A DNA stretch of 64,000 nucleotides from the NCBI GenBank assembly GCA_963691705.1, contig OY829541.1:3193685-3257684 (forward strand), given 5' to 3'. This DNA comes from Viola odorata (lineage: Eukaryota > Streptophyta > Magnoliopsida > Malpighiales > Violaceae). Shown here in pieces: positions 52,810 through 63,599 of this stretch (position 1 is its first letter; each line of letters opens with the position of its first letter). Below the pieces are notes generated by a model. That model searched no databases and was not told the origin of the DNA. It saw only the letters and a program-made list of their open reading frames with translations. The position numbers and the translations under genes were made by a program.

Positions 52810-52947
52810 AATGTTATTTGGGTTGAGAGAAATGGGTTGAATTGTTGGGTTGAAGCAAATATGGGGGGTATTTTTATAAATTACATGCTATTTAACAAAT
52901 GTCACCCATATTTACTTCTCAACCCAACAATTCAACCCAAATATCAT
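52810..52947. mobile_element. Small MITE-like inverted repeat element
   Basis: ttatttgggttgagagaaat with gggttgaattgttgggttga on the left pairs with cccatatttacttctcaacc and caattcaacccaaatatcat on the right. The element is about 135 bp with arms of about 40-50 bases. Ends and target duplication were not resolved. Confidence 0.6.
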
Positions 52948-53093
52948 TGATGATATATATATTATTTTATTTTTCTTCTCAAAAGGAAAACAACATATTC
53001 CTTTCTTTCACTAGAATGAATAATGTTGAGAATGAACTTAATGCTAGATGGAAAGTGTTAAATTCTCTTTGGAATCTCTTCCATATAGAACTC

Positions 53094-53281
53094 TTGATTG
53101 TTTTCTTTTATGTGGGCAAAGATGCAAGAAGCATTCAAGGCAGAGGCTGTGCTTTAGGGCTTGCATGACTTGCTGTGACAGATGCAAATGCGTGCCACCA
53201 GGAACTTACGGCAACAACGAGGTTTGCGGCAAATGCTACACTGACATGACCACTCGTTTCAACAAACCCAAATGCCCTTAA
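53094..53281 (+). pseudogene. GASA/snakin C-terminal exon
   Basis: The frame reads CGQRCKKHSRQRLCFRACMT then CCDRCKCVPPGTYGNNEVCG and ends KPKCP-stop at 53281. All twelve cysteines expected of the GASA (gibberellin-regulated, snakin) domain can be counted, in the KHSR/CVPPGTYGN style of GASA14-like proteins. The family consists of small secreted cysteine-rich peptides in growth and defence. No signal-peptide exon was found upstream, where MITE-like sequence lies, so the gene is probably 5' truncated, although the domain itself is intact. Confidence 0.75.
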
Positions 53282-53871
53282 ACCCTAATCAGCAAAATTA
53301 GCTTAATTAAATATAATAGTTAATCCACTTAATTGTGTTAATTAGCTTAATATATATGTTCAGTTAAAAAGTGTTTATTTAATTAGTTTTCATGTTGTTT
53401 GACTGGTTATTAATTACGCAATCAGTATCGTCACGTTATGGCTCTGTAATCTACGTGTGGTGGCTGCAGCTGGATCTGTAAATGCTGATTGCAGATATTA
53501 ATACTATGTTTTCTCTCTTTTTTCTTGTTGGAAAAAAGAAATCAATAAAAAAAATTGGCTTTAAAAAAAAAAAAAAACTAGAATGAATAATAGTTTAACC
53601 AAAAAAAAAAACTATAATAGTAGTAACTTTCCATTTTTACCATCCATGATATTCATTGCGTTTTTTAATTTTTTTTACTCGAGTTGGTAATTCCCTTTTT
53701 CTGTTTAATGAAAGTGCATTTCATTTCACACTATAATATTTTCTATTCCTATTAACTTGACTTATTTTTCATTAAATTTCAAGAATGACCAAATTTGATA
53801 TCATAAATAATCACCCTGATATACTTGTGGTTGAGTCGTTCGTCTTTTGAGAAATTTTCATTCTTACCTTG
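53282..53871. other. AT-rich spacer
   Basis: Probable 3' flank of the GASA exon followed by poly(A)-like runs near 53560-53610. No gene seen. Confidence 0.35.
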
Positions 53872-54596
53872 TACTCCCTCCGTCCTTGAATATTGGACGC
53901 GAGGGAGTGAATCACTCCTATTAAGAAATGCTCTGCCTTTGTCAGTGTCCCATGTCACGTGTCAGCTGCCCATTCGTTCTTATTCTTTTTTTCCCGTCAC
54001 TTTCTCTCTCTCTCTCTCTTTTCTTTCTTTCTCCTTCTGTTTGGCAAAATACGAGGCTCTGTCGTTGTTTCACGTTCTCACCTCAGTCACATAAAGGAGC
54101 GGAAGGTCGAGACGAGCGGAACGCAGGTGGTGGCGTCCTGATCGGAGGCCGGACGCGCCGCCAAAATCCGCCGGAGCTGTCGCAGCTCCGGCCACGCGCC
54201 TCCACGCCCCGGCGCGTCCGGCCTCCGATCAGGACACCACCACCTGCGTTCTGCTCGTCTCGTCATTTCCGGCACGAATATATGGTCACCTTCGTGATAA
54301 TATCGTCCAAACGTGTTTTATTGTCCGTTTAAAATCGGAGGAGGAAAGATAAAAGGGACTGAAATTTCTGACACGTCTGCTGCCATGTCCGGTTTCAAAT
54401 TTCAAATTTCGTCCTTCAACTTGTTCCTTTTCCTTTTTTGCCCTGTATGACGCGTAGCTCAGCATGAAAACGACGGGTCGTTTGAGGGCATTTTTGTGAG
54501 AACACCAACAAAGTGAACTGAAATGGCAATGGCGTCAGTTAAATAAAAACGACGTTTTTAGGCTAAAACGTCCAATAATCAGGGACGGAGGGAGTA
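53872..54596. mobile_element. Large (725-bp) Stowaway-like element with internal GC-rich hairpin
   Basis: TA-flanked, with inverted ends of about 26 bases: CTCCCTCCGTCCTTGAATAT and the complement of AATAATCAGGGACGGAGGGAG-type sequence. It is much longer than the other MITEs here. The centre holds two 53-base arms (54108-54160 and 54210-54262) that pair with only two mismatches, both compatible with G-U pairing. Between them lies a second perfect stem GCCGGAGCTG/CAGCTCCGGC (54170-54179, 54183-54192). The GC-rich core contrasts with AT-rich flanks. Confidence 0.85.
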
Positions 54597-55608
54597 TTAC
54601 ATCTGTACTCTTTCACTCTTTCAGAAATGTATCTCATGAAAGTAATTTCAAAAATTGTGCATGAATGTCGACGCTGCTTTCATTTTTACTAGTTTTTGAA
54701 CCTATGGAGGCAAAATTGATGAAAGAAAAATTTGGTTTTGTAGTCACTCTTGGGTGTTAATGGTACAGGTGAAGTAGTAGGTGCGCTATCATTACCTGTT
54801 GGGTGTGGACTCATGACTAATGCTAAAATTTAATTATTTTCTCACAAGTTAAAAGATAAATTATGTTAGAATTAAATCTGACATTGTTTTTAAAGGTTTA
54901 ATTTTAATTTAATGACCCGTGGAGTCTTCATTGTTACTCACGTTTGTTCACGATTTATTTGTCGTTAGTCAATTAGACTCATGTACTTGTAAATTTTTAC
55001 CTAATAAAGACTACGGTTGACAGTTATTTTTATTTTGTTCCCTCTAAATGACACGCGTACTAATCGAAGTTGTTTTTACACATTCTAAAAATAAATAAAT
55101 TATTTTAGATAAGTTTCAAAATTTATATAAATAAATTAAAGAATAAAAAGATAGAATTTCTTTTGTATTTCATTTTGTCATTTTTAAATTTAAAAAATAT
55201 ATATATTAAAAAATCAGAAAGTTAATAAGAAAATATGGAAAATGAAGATTGAGCTTTTTTTTTATTAGAAATTGGAATAGAGAAGTTGGTAGGCCCATAA
55301 AACTAAAAAAATAATAATGAGAAATTCACTTTCCGAATCTTAGTTCCTCACTCTAGATTTTCATAACAGATTTTGTGTTCCAGACTTTTTGTGCTAAGCT
55401 AAGCCTGGTAGGCGAACACATCGTTTAGAGCATGGACTACTAGAATACCTGATCCCGTTCGCTCTCTATGCTTTCGCACCCTAAAATGAAATAAAAGTTT
55501 CGTACAAAATCTAATTACATTTTTCATAATGTTTTTTTAAACAAAGTTATTTCCATATATAATTAAACCAATAAATCCGAACTAAATTATTTTATTAGTC
55601 TGAAGCAT
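54597..55608. other. Gene-free AT-rich stretch
   Basis: No gene, RNA or bounded repeat recognised. Confidence 0.4.
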
Positions 55609-56020
55609 AGTTATCAGAACCGGACCGGACAGCGAACCGGAAATGAAAATTTGGTGGTTCAACCGGGTTGAACCGGGTTCGACCGGATTGTAGATGCTGG
55701 TCCGTTTTGAACCGTTCACGCATTGAACCGTTCAATCTTAGATAATTGAATCGGATTGAACCGGTCGGTTTTTATACTATGATGGGCCTCTAATGGGCTG
55801 GCCCATCATATTTTCCCAAAAAAAAAAAACCCAAAGGCAACCAAAACGGCGTCGTTTTGGTTGCCTCTTTGATGGGCTGTAATGGGCCGGCCCATCAAAT
55901 TTTCAAAAAAAAGAAAACCAAACTAAAACGACGTCGTTTTGGTTTGGTTCATCAAACCAGCCGGTTCAACCCGGTTCACCGGTTATGTAAAAACCGGCCG
56001 GTTCAACCGGTTAAACCCTG
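55609..56020. mobile_element. Non-autonomous relative of the hAT element
   Basis: Begins AGTTATCAGAACCGGACCGG, matching the left end of the 20924-25187 hAT element. Inside it has the same CCGGTTCAACC subterminal repeats, the same AACGGCGTCGTTTTGG motif (about 55845) and ggcccatcaaa phrases, but no coding sequence. The right end (about 56020, accggttaaaccctgg) is less similar and no 8-bp target duplication was found, so the right boundary is uncertain. Confidence 0.6.
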
Positions 56021-56690
56021 GATTTCACTTATTAGCATCTACTTGCAGGCAATCATTATATTCCTTGTTACACTTTCCCTTCAAGCCTCAACTTTCTAAC
56101 TTCTGCCACTTCATAGTTCTTCCAACTAGATTGATTAGACCTTTTCCAACCAAAATTCCAACAGGTGAACGACTGGCTAGCAAATACTCCTCTCTTCCTG
56201 TAAAATTTCCTATATTGGTTATAAGTATTCATCTTCAAATACTTTTATGGCGGTCATGTCCAGAAAATCGTACTTTTTAGACCACTAATACTGCCATTAT
56301 CCTCATTTTCTCCATGTCAACTAACGTGGAAAGGAAAAGACTTTCAAAAAAAGAAGCAAGACTTGTGCCAGATGATGTAGAGAACTGGTTGGTATAGACC
56401 TAGACACTGCAGCCTTCCCTGACTTTCAAACTGAAAAACAAAGCAAAGCTTGAAAATCCTACCACGCCCTTCCATATCAACGAGTAAGACAAATTAGTCC
56501 CCTCTCAATGCCTCACCTCTGTCAACACAACTACTGATTGGATCAAGTCATATTCCAAGAAATAGGCACCGGAAATTTGCATGTTTTACCTTGCATAAAA
56601 ACTAGTTTTGGTCTTGGAATTGGATGGGCTGCATTTCAAGAATTCCTTGAGGTTAGGACTCTGTTGTTGCGATTGAGCCACGTGGGCCAG
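56021..56690. other. 3' flank of the FRIGIDA-like gene
   Basis: No gene recognised. Presumably 3' untranslated or spacer sequence for the minus-strand gene. Confidence 0.35.
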
Positions 56691-58420
56691 TCAATTTCTG
56701 GAGCCAGAAGAGGTGACAGTATGATGGTTTTCGCCTCGTGCTTGCGGTCGATCTGCAGGATTCGTCCCGTCTTCCTTTGCCTTCTCGAGGATAGAGATGC
56801 GATTCCTGATTTCCTTGATGTTAATAGTCAGAAGTCTTGATTCAAGCTTGTAATCTTCTATGCAATCCAAAATGGATCTCAGGGCAGCTATTTCATTATC
56901 CAAGGCCTGACGCTGTAAAGAAAAGTCCCATACATTCTTTAAAAATAGGTGACAGAATCAGAAGCAAAAGAGAAGGATAAGAGCCGGTAGAGTAGACATG
57001 CCTGTGCTTCAGGAGAATTATTTCCACCATGGGCATCTACCATTGTGTTGGCCAGGTATCCTCCAAATATTTCCCCAAGTTGAAAATTGTTAACCAACCC
57101 AAATGCACAACACAATCTAGCAGCCTCCATATGTTGCTTCCTTAGGATGAGATTCTGGATAAGATCTTAAAAAATGGGAAAAGAAAATAAACTAAAACAC
57201 TAATTGTATCCTAATTAAATCAAAAGCTTGTTTTAAAACATGCATATGCAAATGCAAGGGAATCTAAATCCATCCTGATATATATAAAGGTGATCATTAA
57301 CCACTTCTTAACAACTAGCAAAGAACATCTTCTTAACTCAATTAAAGCATTAACTCAATTAAGCTTCAACTAATTTTGAAAGAAAATATTAACTGTATGC
57401 AACCTTCAAACATTCTAGCATTTCCGATTAGCATCAGCGCGGACTAAAGTACTCAAGAAAACAAGAAAGAATATATTCTCAGAGTAGAACACTAGAGTCA
57501 AATAAAGATGCTCAGAGTGCACAGCAAAGGAAGGATAAAAGTACTTAAAGGGGCACTACCATAAGTATTATTTATGTTCAATGATGATCATATTTCCCCA
57601 TTCAATGCAGATGCACAAGATTACAAATAATCAACAACTAACAGATAAAAACAGAGAGGCATAGAGATTAAGACATTGATCAAATTCATGGTAAATCCAA
57701 AAAATACAAGCAATTCTTCTCTCAAGGAAAATTCTATCGAAGACCATTCAGTTGTATTACCATATGATGTGATAGGTTAGGATACTAACCAGGGATCTTA
57801 TCCATGATAACAAGGGCCAAACATATATCTGGACACTCTTTGTGCTGAGCAACCATTAGAACAAGTCTTAAAATCTCATCTCTATTAAAATAGGACACCA
57901 ATCCATATGCACCCAAAAACAACAAAAATGTCATGATTTCCATAGAATTCTCAGCCTCTAGCCTGATACTATCTTTCCAAAGGATCAAAAGCTTTCTTGC
58001 ATCTTCTTTCACAAGAGGGCTTATTTTTGGAGAGACTTTCATCAATTCCCCCAATAGAAAGAAGCTACTCCAAATGACACTTGCATCTAATCCATTAACT
58101 GCATTCTTCCAGTGCTGGGTGTACGAACCCTGCATCACATCCAAAACAAATTTTGCAGGGTCTGGAGACAAGTGAATCGCAGATGAAACTTCACACTGTG
58201 TAAACTCATGGTTGTCCACATACTCATTTAGCGCTGACGGCAAATTCTCTTCAAAGATCATAGAACTGAACTGAAAATTGGAAGATGAAGAATATGTTGG
58301 ATCGCTGACTTGTAAAACTTCTGGTCGTTCAATTCTTATTGATGCAGAGGTGATCCTGCTCCCTAAGCAAGTGTGCATGAAAATCAATAAGAACTGGATC
58401 CAGTAATAGGTAAATTCCAT
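56691..58420 (-). CDS. FRIGIDA-like protein, 5' truncated
   Basis: Three minus-strand exons are in frame: 57790-58420, 57002-57165, 56691-56912 (stop at 56691-56693). They encode the FRIGIDA/FRL core: AKFVLDVMQGSYTQHWKNAV, LLGELMKVSPKISPLVKEDA, FLLFLGAYGLVSYFNRDEIL, CLALVIMDKIPG, then RKQHMEAARLCCAFGLVN and a C-terminal coiled region. FRL proteins help set FLC-type flowering-time chromatin. The usual N-terminal coiled coil is missing. Upstream of 58420, within about 180 bases, lies copia/gypsy DNA, so the 5' end was probably removed by insertion or rearrangement. The first methionine at 58420 may be incidental. The second intron has a GC donor (CAG/GCATGT). The remaining frame is open. Confidence 0.8.
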
Positions 58421-58599
58421 GTATCACATGTCAGGCTAACGTTGATTTGGCAATCTGGTCAAAACTAAGGTCACTCAACAAGTATTAAAGTATAAAATTA
58501 GCCACAGTAGCTTGCCCAAAATTGGGCAGCCAGACTGCTGAAAAGACCAATTAAGATGTTTTGTATTGATCACTCATGTTTTGTATTAAGATGTTTAAA

Positions 58600-58722
58600 A
58601 GAAAAGCTTGTTAACTTTTTTTTCAAATAACAATTCTTTACTATATTAGTATATTTATCCATTGATAGAAGACAAGGGTGCAGGACCCCAAACATCACTA
58701 CAAACGAGGTCAAGAGGAGCAG
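58600..58722 (-). pseudogene. Copia integrase fragment, second copy
   Basis: Minus strand: STAPLDLVCSDVWGPAPLSS then ING and an AT-rich tail (taaatatactaatatagtaa ... aagcttttctttt). It matches the fragment that the hAT element split at 20889-25310, tail included. Its 5' side is fused in frame to the Tat-type integrase, just past a 40-base tandem duplication (aaatggtgtttctcctgtgc occurs twice, 58727-58790). Confidence 0.75.
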
Positions 58723-60268
58723 TAGATGGTGTTTCTCCTGTGCTTGCTTCGGTCCCATACACCATTGCAAATGGTGTTTCTCCTGTGCTTGCTTTAGTTG
58801 TCATTCTGTAAGCCCACATGACATATGGCAATTCCTCTACCCATCTTCCTTTTGCGCTGTCCAGATTTTTCTTAATTCCGCTTAAGATAGTTCGATTGGT
58901 GACCTCCGTCTGACCATTGGTTTGTGGATGAGCTACCGACGAGAACCTCTGCTCAATTCCCCATTCTTGACATCGATCTCTGAAGTACGCACTCGTGAAC
59001 TGACTTCCATTGTCGCTGACAACAATTCGAGGAAGACCGAAGCGTATAATAACTTGATTTTTGAGAAAAGACCAAGTCTTTTCTGCAGAAATTTCGGACA
59101 TGGCCTGTGCTTCTGCCCATTTGGTGAAGTAGTCCACTGCTACTACAACAAATTTCAATTGATTTTTTGCCCGTGGAAAGGGTCCCACAATGTCTATTCC
59201 CCATTGAGCGAATGGGCAAGGGCTAATTAATCCCGTGATTTCTGTTGACGGCCTCCGGGGGATCTTGCCGAATTCTTGGCACTTTTTGCAAGTTTTTGCG
59301 AAGTTATGGCAGTCTTTTCGTATCGTCGGCCACCAAAATCCAGCTCGAAGGACTTGTGCTGCCATCGTTTCTCCTGAGACATGCATTCCACAGATTCCTT
59401 CGTGTATTTCCCGAAGTGTGAATTGTCCTTCCGATTCCGAAATGCACTTTGCTGCCGGATGGGAAAAACATCTCTTGACTAATTCTCCATCATACAATAG
59501 ACACCTCTCAGCAAGTTTCAATATCTTCTTCTTTTCGAAAGGATCCTCCGGCAGACGGTTATTTCTGAGATAATTCACCACTGGAACACGCCAATCATTT
59601 TCTTCTTCACCGATATAAGTCACAGTTTGCTCTTCCATGAAAGACGGAATATACATTTCTTCTAAAAACACCTCTTTTGGAAAAATGCCGTCGGGATTTG
59701 CTGCTGCTTTTGCTAATTCGTCGGCCACACAATTTTCTTCTCGCGGGATGTGCTCGATCCTAAGGCTGCTTTTTTCTTTAACAAGTTGCAGAATTTGTGT
59801 GACTTTGGTGAGATAACGAATCATCGTCGGGTCCCTGGCCTGAGACTGTCCGTTGGCTTGATCAACAATCAGCTTTGAATCACTATATATGATGAGACTG
59901 ATTCCGTCGGCATTTGAGGTGTGGTTTAGAATTACTTCTTTCCCAATTCGCAATCCCAAGAGTAAGGCCTCGTATTCTGCAGCATTGTTGGATAGCGGTT
60001 TCAAGATTCTCTGTGCGAACTTTTGCTGTATTCCGTCGGGACCTTCTATGATAGCACCTGTGCCTGCCATCTCTTCATTCTTGGCACCGTCGACTTTGAC
60101 GGTCCACGTGGCTCCCTTGACTTCCGTCGGGATGTGGTCTTCATTAATGCAATGCATATCTTTTTCATCCGTCGGATCCATGCTTTGATCAGCAAAAGTA
60201 CATTCTACCAAGAAATCAGCCAATGCCTGCCCTTTTGATTGCTGGTCGAGACTGATATTGAAGGCCAA
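58722..60268 (-). pseudogene. Tat-type RNase H and integrase
   Basis: A long open stretch of about 515 codons. RNase H (archaeal type): WTVKVDGAKN, NNAAEYEALLLGL, YSDSKLIVDQ and ADELAKAA supply the acidic residues. Integrase: zinc-binding H/H then CKKCQEFG, followed by the catalytic triad in WGIDIVGPFP, VVSDNGSQFTS and QTNGQTEVTNRT. The stretch ends shortly after AYRMTTKASTGETPFA, where the GTE motif would lead to the C-terminal domain. There a STGETP duplication and the copia fragment take over. Both enzymes look catalytically complete in residues, but their link to the RT upstream is frameshifted near 60230. Confidence 0.88.
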
Positions 60269-61787
60269 ATTGCTCTAATTCAATGGCCCAAATTACCATT
60301 CTTCCAGAAGTTTCTGGCTTGCGAAAAAATCGTCGTAACGGTTGGTTGGTCAAGACGACCACTGAGTGAGCTTGAAAGTAATTCGTCATCTTTCGAGTGG
60401 CTTGAATTAAAGCAAATGCGGTCTTCTCTATTGGAGCATACCTTAACTCAGCGTCTTTTAATATTCGGCTCACAAAGTAGACTGCTCTATCCACACATTT
60501 TTCTTGACGAACCAAGACAGCGCTCACAACTTCATCTGCAACTCCCAAGTATAAATGTAATGTCTCCTTTTTCCGGTCTTGTCAGCAATAATTCATAGGA
60601 AAGGTATTTCTTCAGTTCAGCAAAAGCTTCTTCGCATTCTTCGTTCCATCCAAATGGAGCCTTTTTTCGTAACAGCTTAAAAAATGGCAAGCATTTTTCT
60701 CCTTGCTTTGAAATAAAACGCTCAACGCGATCACTCTTCCCGTCAGCCTTTGCACTTCTTTAATATTTCGTGGGGGTTCCAGCTCTAAAATTGCTTGAAG
60801 TTTCTTCGGGTTTGGTTGGATTCCTTCCTTGCTGATTATATACCCCAAGAATTTTCCTATTTGGAATGCAAACATGCACTTCTTGGGGTTCACCTTCATG
60901 CCGTACTTTCTCATAACTGTAAATACTTCCTTCAAATCTTGAAGATGATCTTCGAAACTTTTGCTTTTCACCAACATATCATCCACATAGACCTCCATAT
61001 TTTTCCCAATCTGTTCCTCAAAAAATTTGTTTGCCGTACGTTGAAAAGTTGCTCCAGCATTCTTTAATCAAAATGGCATAGCTTTATAGCAGTAAGTTAC
61101 CTTTGGAGTGATAAATGCTGTTCTTTCTTCATCCTCGATTGCCATGGGGATTTGATGATACCCTGAATTGGCATCAAGTGAACTCAAGTATTCATATCCA
61201 GCCGTCTGATCAACCAGCTGTTCTATTCGAGGAAGAGGGTAACAATCTTTAGGGCAGGCTTCATTGAGATCCGTGAAGTCAATGCACATCCTCCATTCTC
61301 CATTCGGTTTTGGAACAACCACCGGATTGGCTAACCAAGGCGGGTACTGTACCTCTCTAATGAAGTTAGCTTTTAAAAGCTTGGCAACTTCTTTTTCAAT
61401 AGCTTCTGCTTTCTCTTTTGAAAAAGCCCGCCTTTTCTGCTGAACAGGTTTTGCTTCTGGGTTGACATTTAGTCGATGCTCTGCTACTTCTCTAGAAATT
61501 CCTGACATGTCTGATGATGCCCATGCAAATTCTTTCGAGTGCTGATTCAACGTATTGAGGAGTTGGTCCCTCTTTTCTGTGTCCAATTTCTCGCTTATCA
61601 AAAAATGATTTGACGTGGTCTCTTCTGCTGGTACGGCAAATCATTTTCTCCATTGGCTGGGTTCTTTTCTCCTCTCCATCCGTCGGCTCAGTGGCTACCC
61701 AAACATATTTGTCACGACCGCCACTTGTCATGATTGAGTAACATTCCGCAGCCGACTTTTGGTCCCCACCGACGGTGACCACTCCAT
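60230..61787 (-). pseudogene. Tat-type reverse transcriptase / RNase H, broken
   Basis: Pieces: 61492-61782 (protease-RT linker), 61068-61601 (RT fingers and palm: PPWLANPVVVPKPNGEWRMC, DANSGYHQIPM), 60612-60998 (MEVYVDDMLVKSKSFEDHL, catalytic YVDD at 60978-60989), 60216-60548 (thumb and first RNase H, TNQPLRRFFRKPETSGRM). Defects: a frameshift near 61610-61640; a TGA in place of glycine in the PF-LKNAGATFQ motif at about 61064-61066; frame loss between 60690 and 60548. Polymerisation residues are present but cannot be translated as one protein. Confidence 0.85.
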
Positions 61788-62673
61788 CCTATGAGGGATA
61801 CTTCATTTTCAAGTGCTTTTGGGAAATGACTGCCCCAAAAGTATTTAAAAATGGTCTTCCCAAAATAGCATTGTACGGTAAATTTAAATCAACGACCATA
61901 AAAAGTATCTTTTTCGTCAGCCTTGATGTATCTTCCAAGAAGAAAATCGGCAAATGCACCACTCCTTCTATAGGAACAGCAACTCCATCTACACCGAAAA
62001 TTGGCTTTTGACATGGAAGAAACTCAGACTGTGGTCTGTTCATCATTGTGTAGGCTGACAAGGATAACAAATTCACCGCACTGCCATTGTCCACGAGAGT
62101 ACGCCTAACTCCGTGATTTGCTAGTATTGCTGTTACGACTAAAGCATCATCTTGTGGATATCTCACTCCTCTTGCATCTTCCTCGGAGAATGATATCATC
62201 ATTCTGTCCAAGAAATTGAATCCCACATCTTCTTTTGTACTTTCGTCTCTGTTGCGTTTTCTTGCGACCGACGCTACCTCCAAATTTTGTGTTCCTCCAG
62301 CGATCAAATTGATAAAAGGAAATTCGATTCCCTCCGTATACATTATTTGTTTTCCCCTTGGCTGTCGGTTGCTTCCGGAGCCGTCTCTTTCACTTTCCTT
62401 TTCTTTGTTCTGTGGCTGGTCGGTTGCCTTTCTTGCCTCGATGGCATATTCTCCTAAATATCCCTCCTGGATAAGTTTTTCAATCGCAACTTTCAGCTGC
62501 CGACATCGATCAGTTGAATGGCCTTTCGCCTTGTGAAAACGACAGAATAAATCTTGTCTGCTGCCGAGGAATGTCCCTGGTTTCTCATTTGGGTACTGAA
62601 TAGGCAACCGCTTCTGTTCTACAATTGTCAATACCTCGACTGGAGTGATTGTCAATGGCGTAGTTTTAACTTC
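61788..62673 (-). pseudogene. Tat-type zinc-knuckle and protease region
   Basis: Begins after the gag stop and stays in the same frame. CRFHKAKGHSTDRC (about residue 40 of the piece) is the CxxHxxxGHxxxxC nucleic-acid-binding motif of these elements. LVDNGSAVNLLS is the aspartic protease site (usual form D[NTS]GSSxN), followed by AILGRPFLNTFGA. The frame ends with a single TAG at about 61786-61788 and then continues in the same frame into GDQKSAAECY, so the TAG is a point break. Confidence 0.82.
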
Positions 62674-63338
62674 TTATCGTGCAGCTTGGAATTTGTTGAA
62701 CCTGCGCGGAACATACTCTCTATCTGTTTGCCTTGACCCCGTCGGATTCTGCTTCGCCTTAGTGTTGGAGTCGTCAGCTCGGAGTTTCTCCATGCTTTCG
62801 GCCTCTTCCATCTTAACATAATTGTTTACCCTGATCCTCAAAAGATCCAAGGTGGACGGCGGGTTTGTCCACAACATTTCTTTGAGTCTGCTACTCTGGC
62901 AGTTCCTCTTCAAAGCTTGCATTGCAAATTCCACCGTAACATCAGGTGTGGTGGAGACCTCAAAGTTGAATCTTTCAATAAACTCCTTTAAAGACTCGTC
63001 TGGCTTTCGCCGAATATCGAATAGTAGATCTGCTGACTTCTTCAATGGAATGCAAGTTCTGAATCTGTTGAGGAATTTTTCCTCAAATTCTGCAAAGGAG
63101 TGGATGGATCCAGCCGGTAATCCTTCAAACCAAATTTGCGCGATTCCCACAAGCGTTAATTCGAAGATTTGGCATAAATCTTCATCTCGACGCGTCTGAT
63201 AACGCACATGCTTCTTTACTTTCTTTAAATGAGCCAATGGATCTGCGATCCCATCATATGCCTCTGCAGGAATTTTAATTCTTCGATTGACACGTTCCCG
63301 TCGAACTTCAAAAGATAACTCATGTGTAAATTGCTTTT
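62674..63338 (-). pseudogene. Tat-type gag, N-terminally truncated
   Basis: The retrotransposon gag core AQIWFEGLPAGSIHSFAEFE, EKFLNRF and ESLKEFIERFN is clear, within a frame open from about 63338 (RRIKIPAEAYDGIADPLAHL). It ends in a lone TAA at 62674-62676; the next codons remain in frame with the protease region. The gag N-terminus and leader are absent: the sequence changes near 63340. Confidence 0.85.
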
Positions 63339-63413
63339 AAAAGATACTTGTACATTAACAAAACGTCACATTTGGTACCTCGACCTAACGCCGTCCAAAT
63401 GTCACCGTTAAGT

Positions 63414-63467
63414 GTCCTATGTGGCATGCCACGTCAGACACTGCTGACGTGGCATGCCACGTAGGAC
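63414..63467. repeat. 54-bp near-perfect hairpin
   Basis: Arms of 24 bases (gtcctatgtggcatgccacg... and its complement) with one mismatch and a 6-base loop. Each arm itself contains the self-complementary GTGGCATGCCAC. Confidence 0.95.
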
Positions 63468-63599
63468 AGATCCGACCCGTTTCTCTTCCCGCGGGTGGGT
63501 TGGATAATTGGGTTTCCAACCCGGTATGAAACGACGCGTCGTTTAGGATTAAGGTGAACGACGCGTCGTTCATATTAAGCTTTAAAATGCTTAAATCAA

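Larger units (their letters stand above)
58722..63338 (-). mobile_element. Tat-lineage Ty3/gypsy retrotransposon, truncated and broken
   Basis: Minus-strand order: gag, CCHC-like/protease, reverse transcriptase, RNase H with a second archaeal-type RNase H, then integrase. The extra RNase H before integrase marks the Tat/Ogre/Retand branch. No LTR was found on either side. The gag N-terminus is cut near 63338, and integrase stops short of its C-terminus at 58722 where a copia fragment is joined. Damage consists of three single stop codons and at least two frameshifts. Confidence 0.9.

Noticed and set aside
53825..54332. Overlapping frames within the 725-bp MITE
   Set aside because: They result from the GC-rich inverted repeat; the element has clear MITE ends and no domain is encoded.
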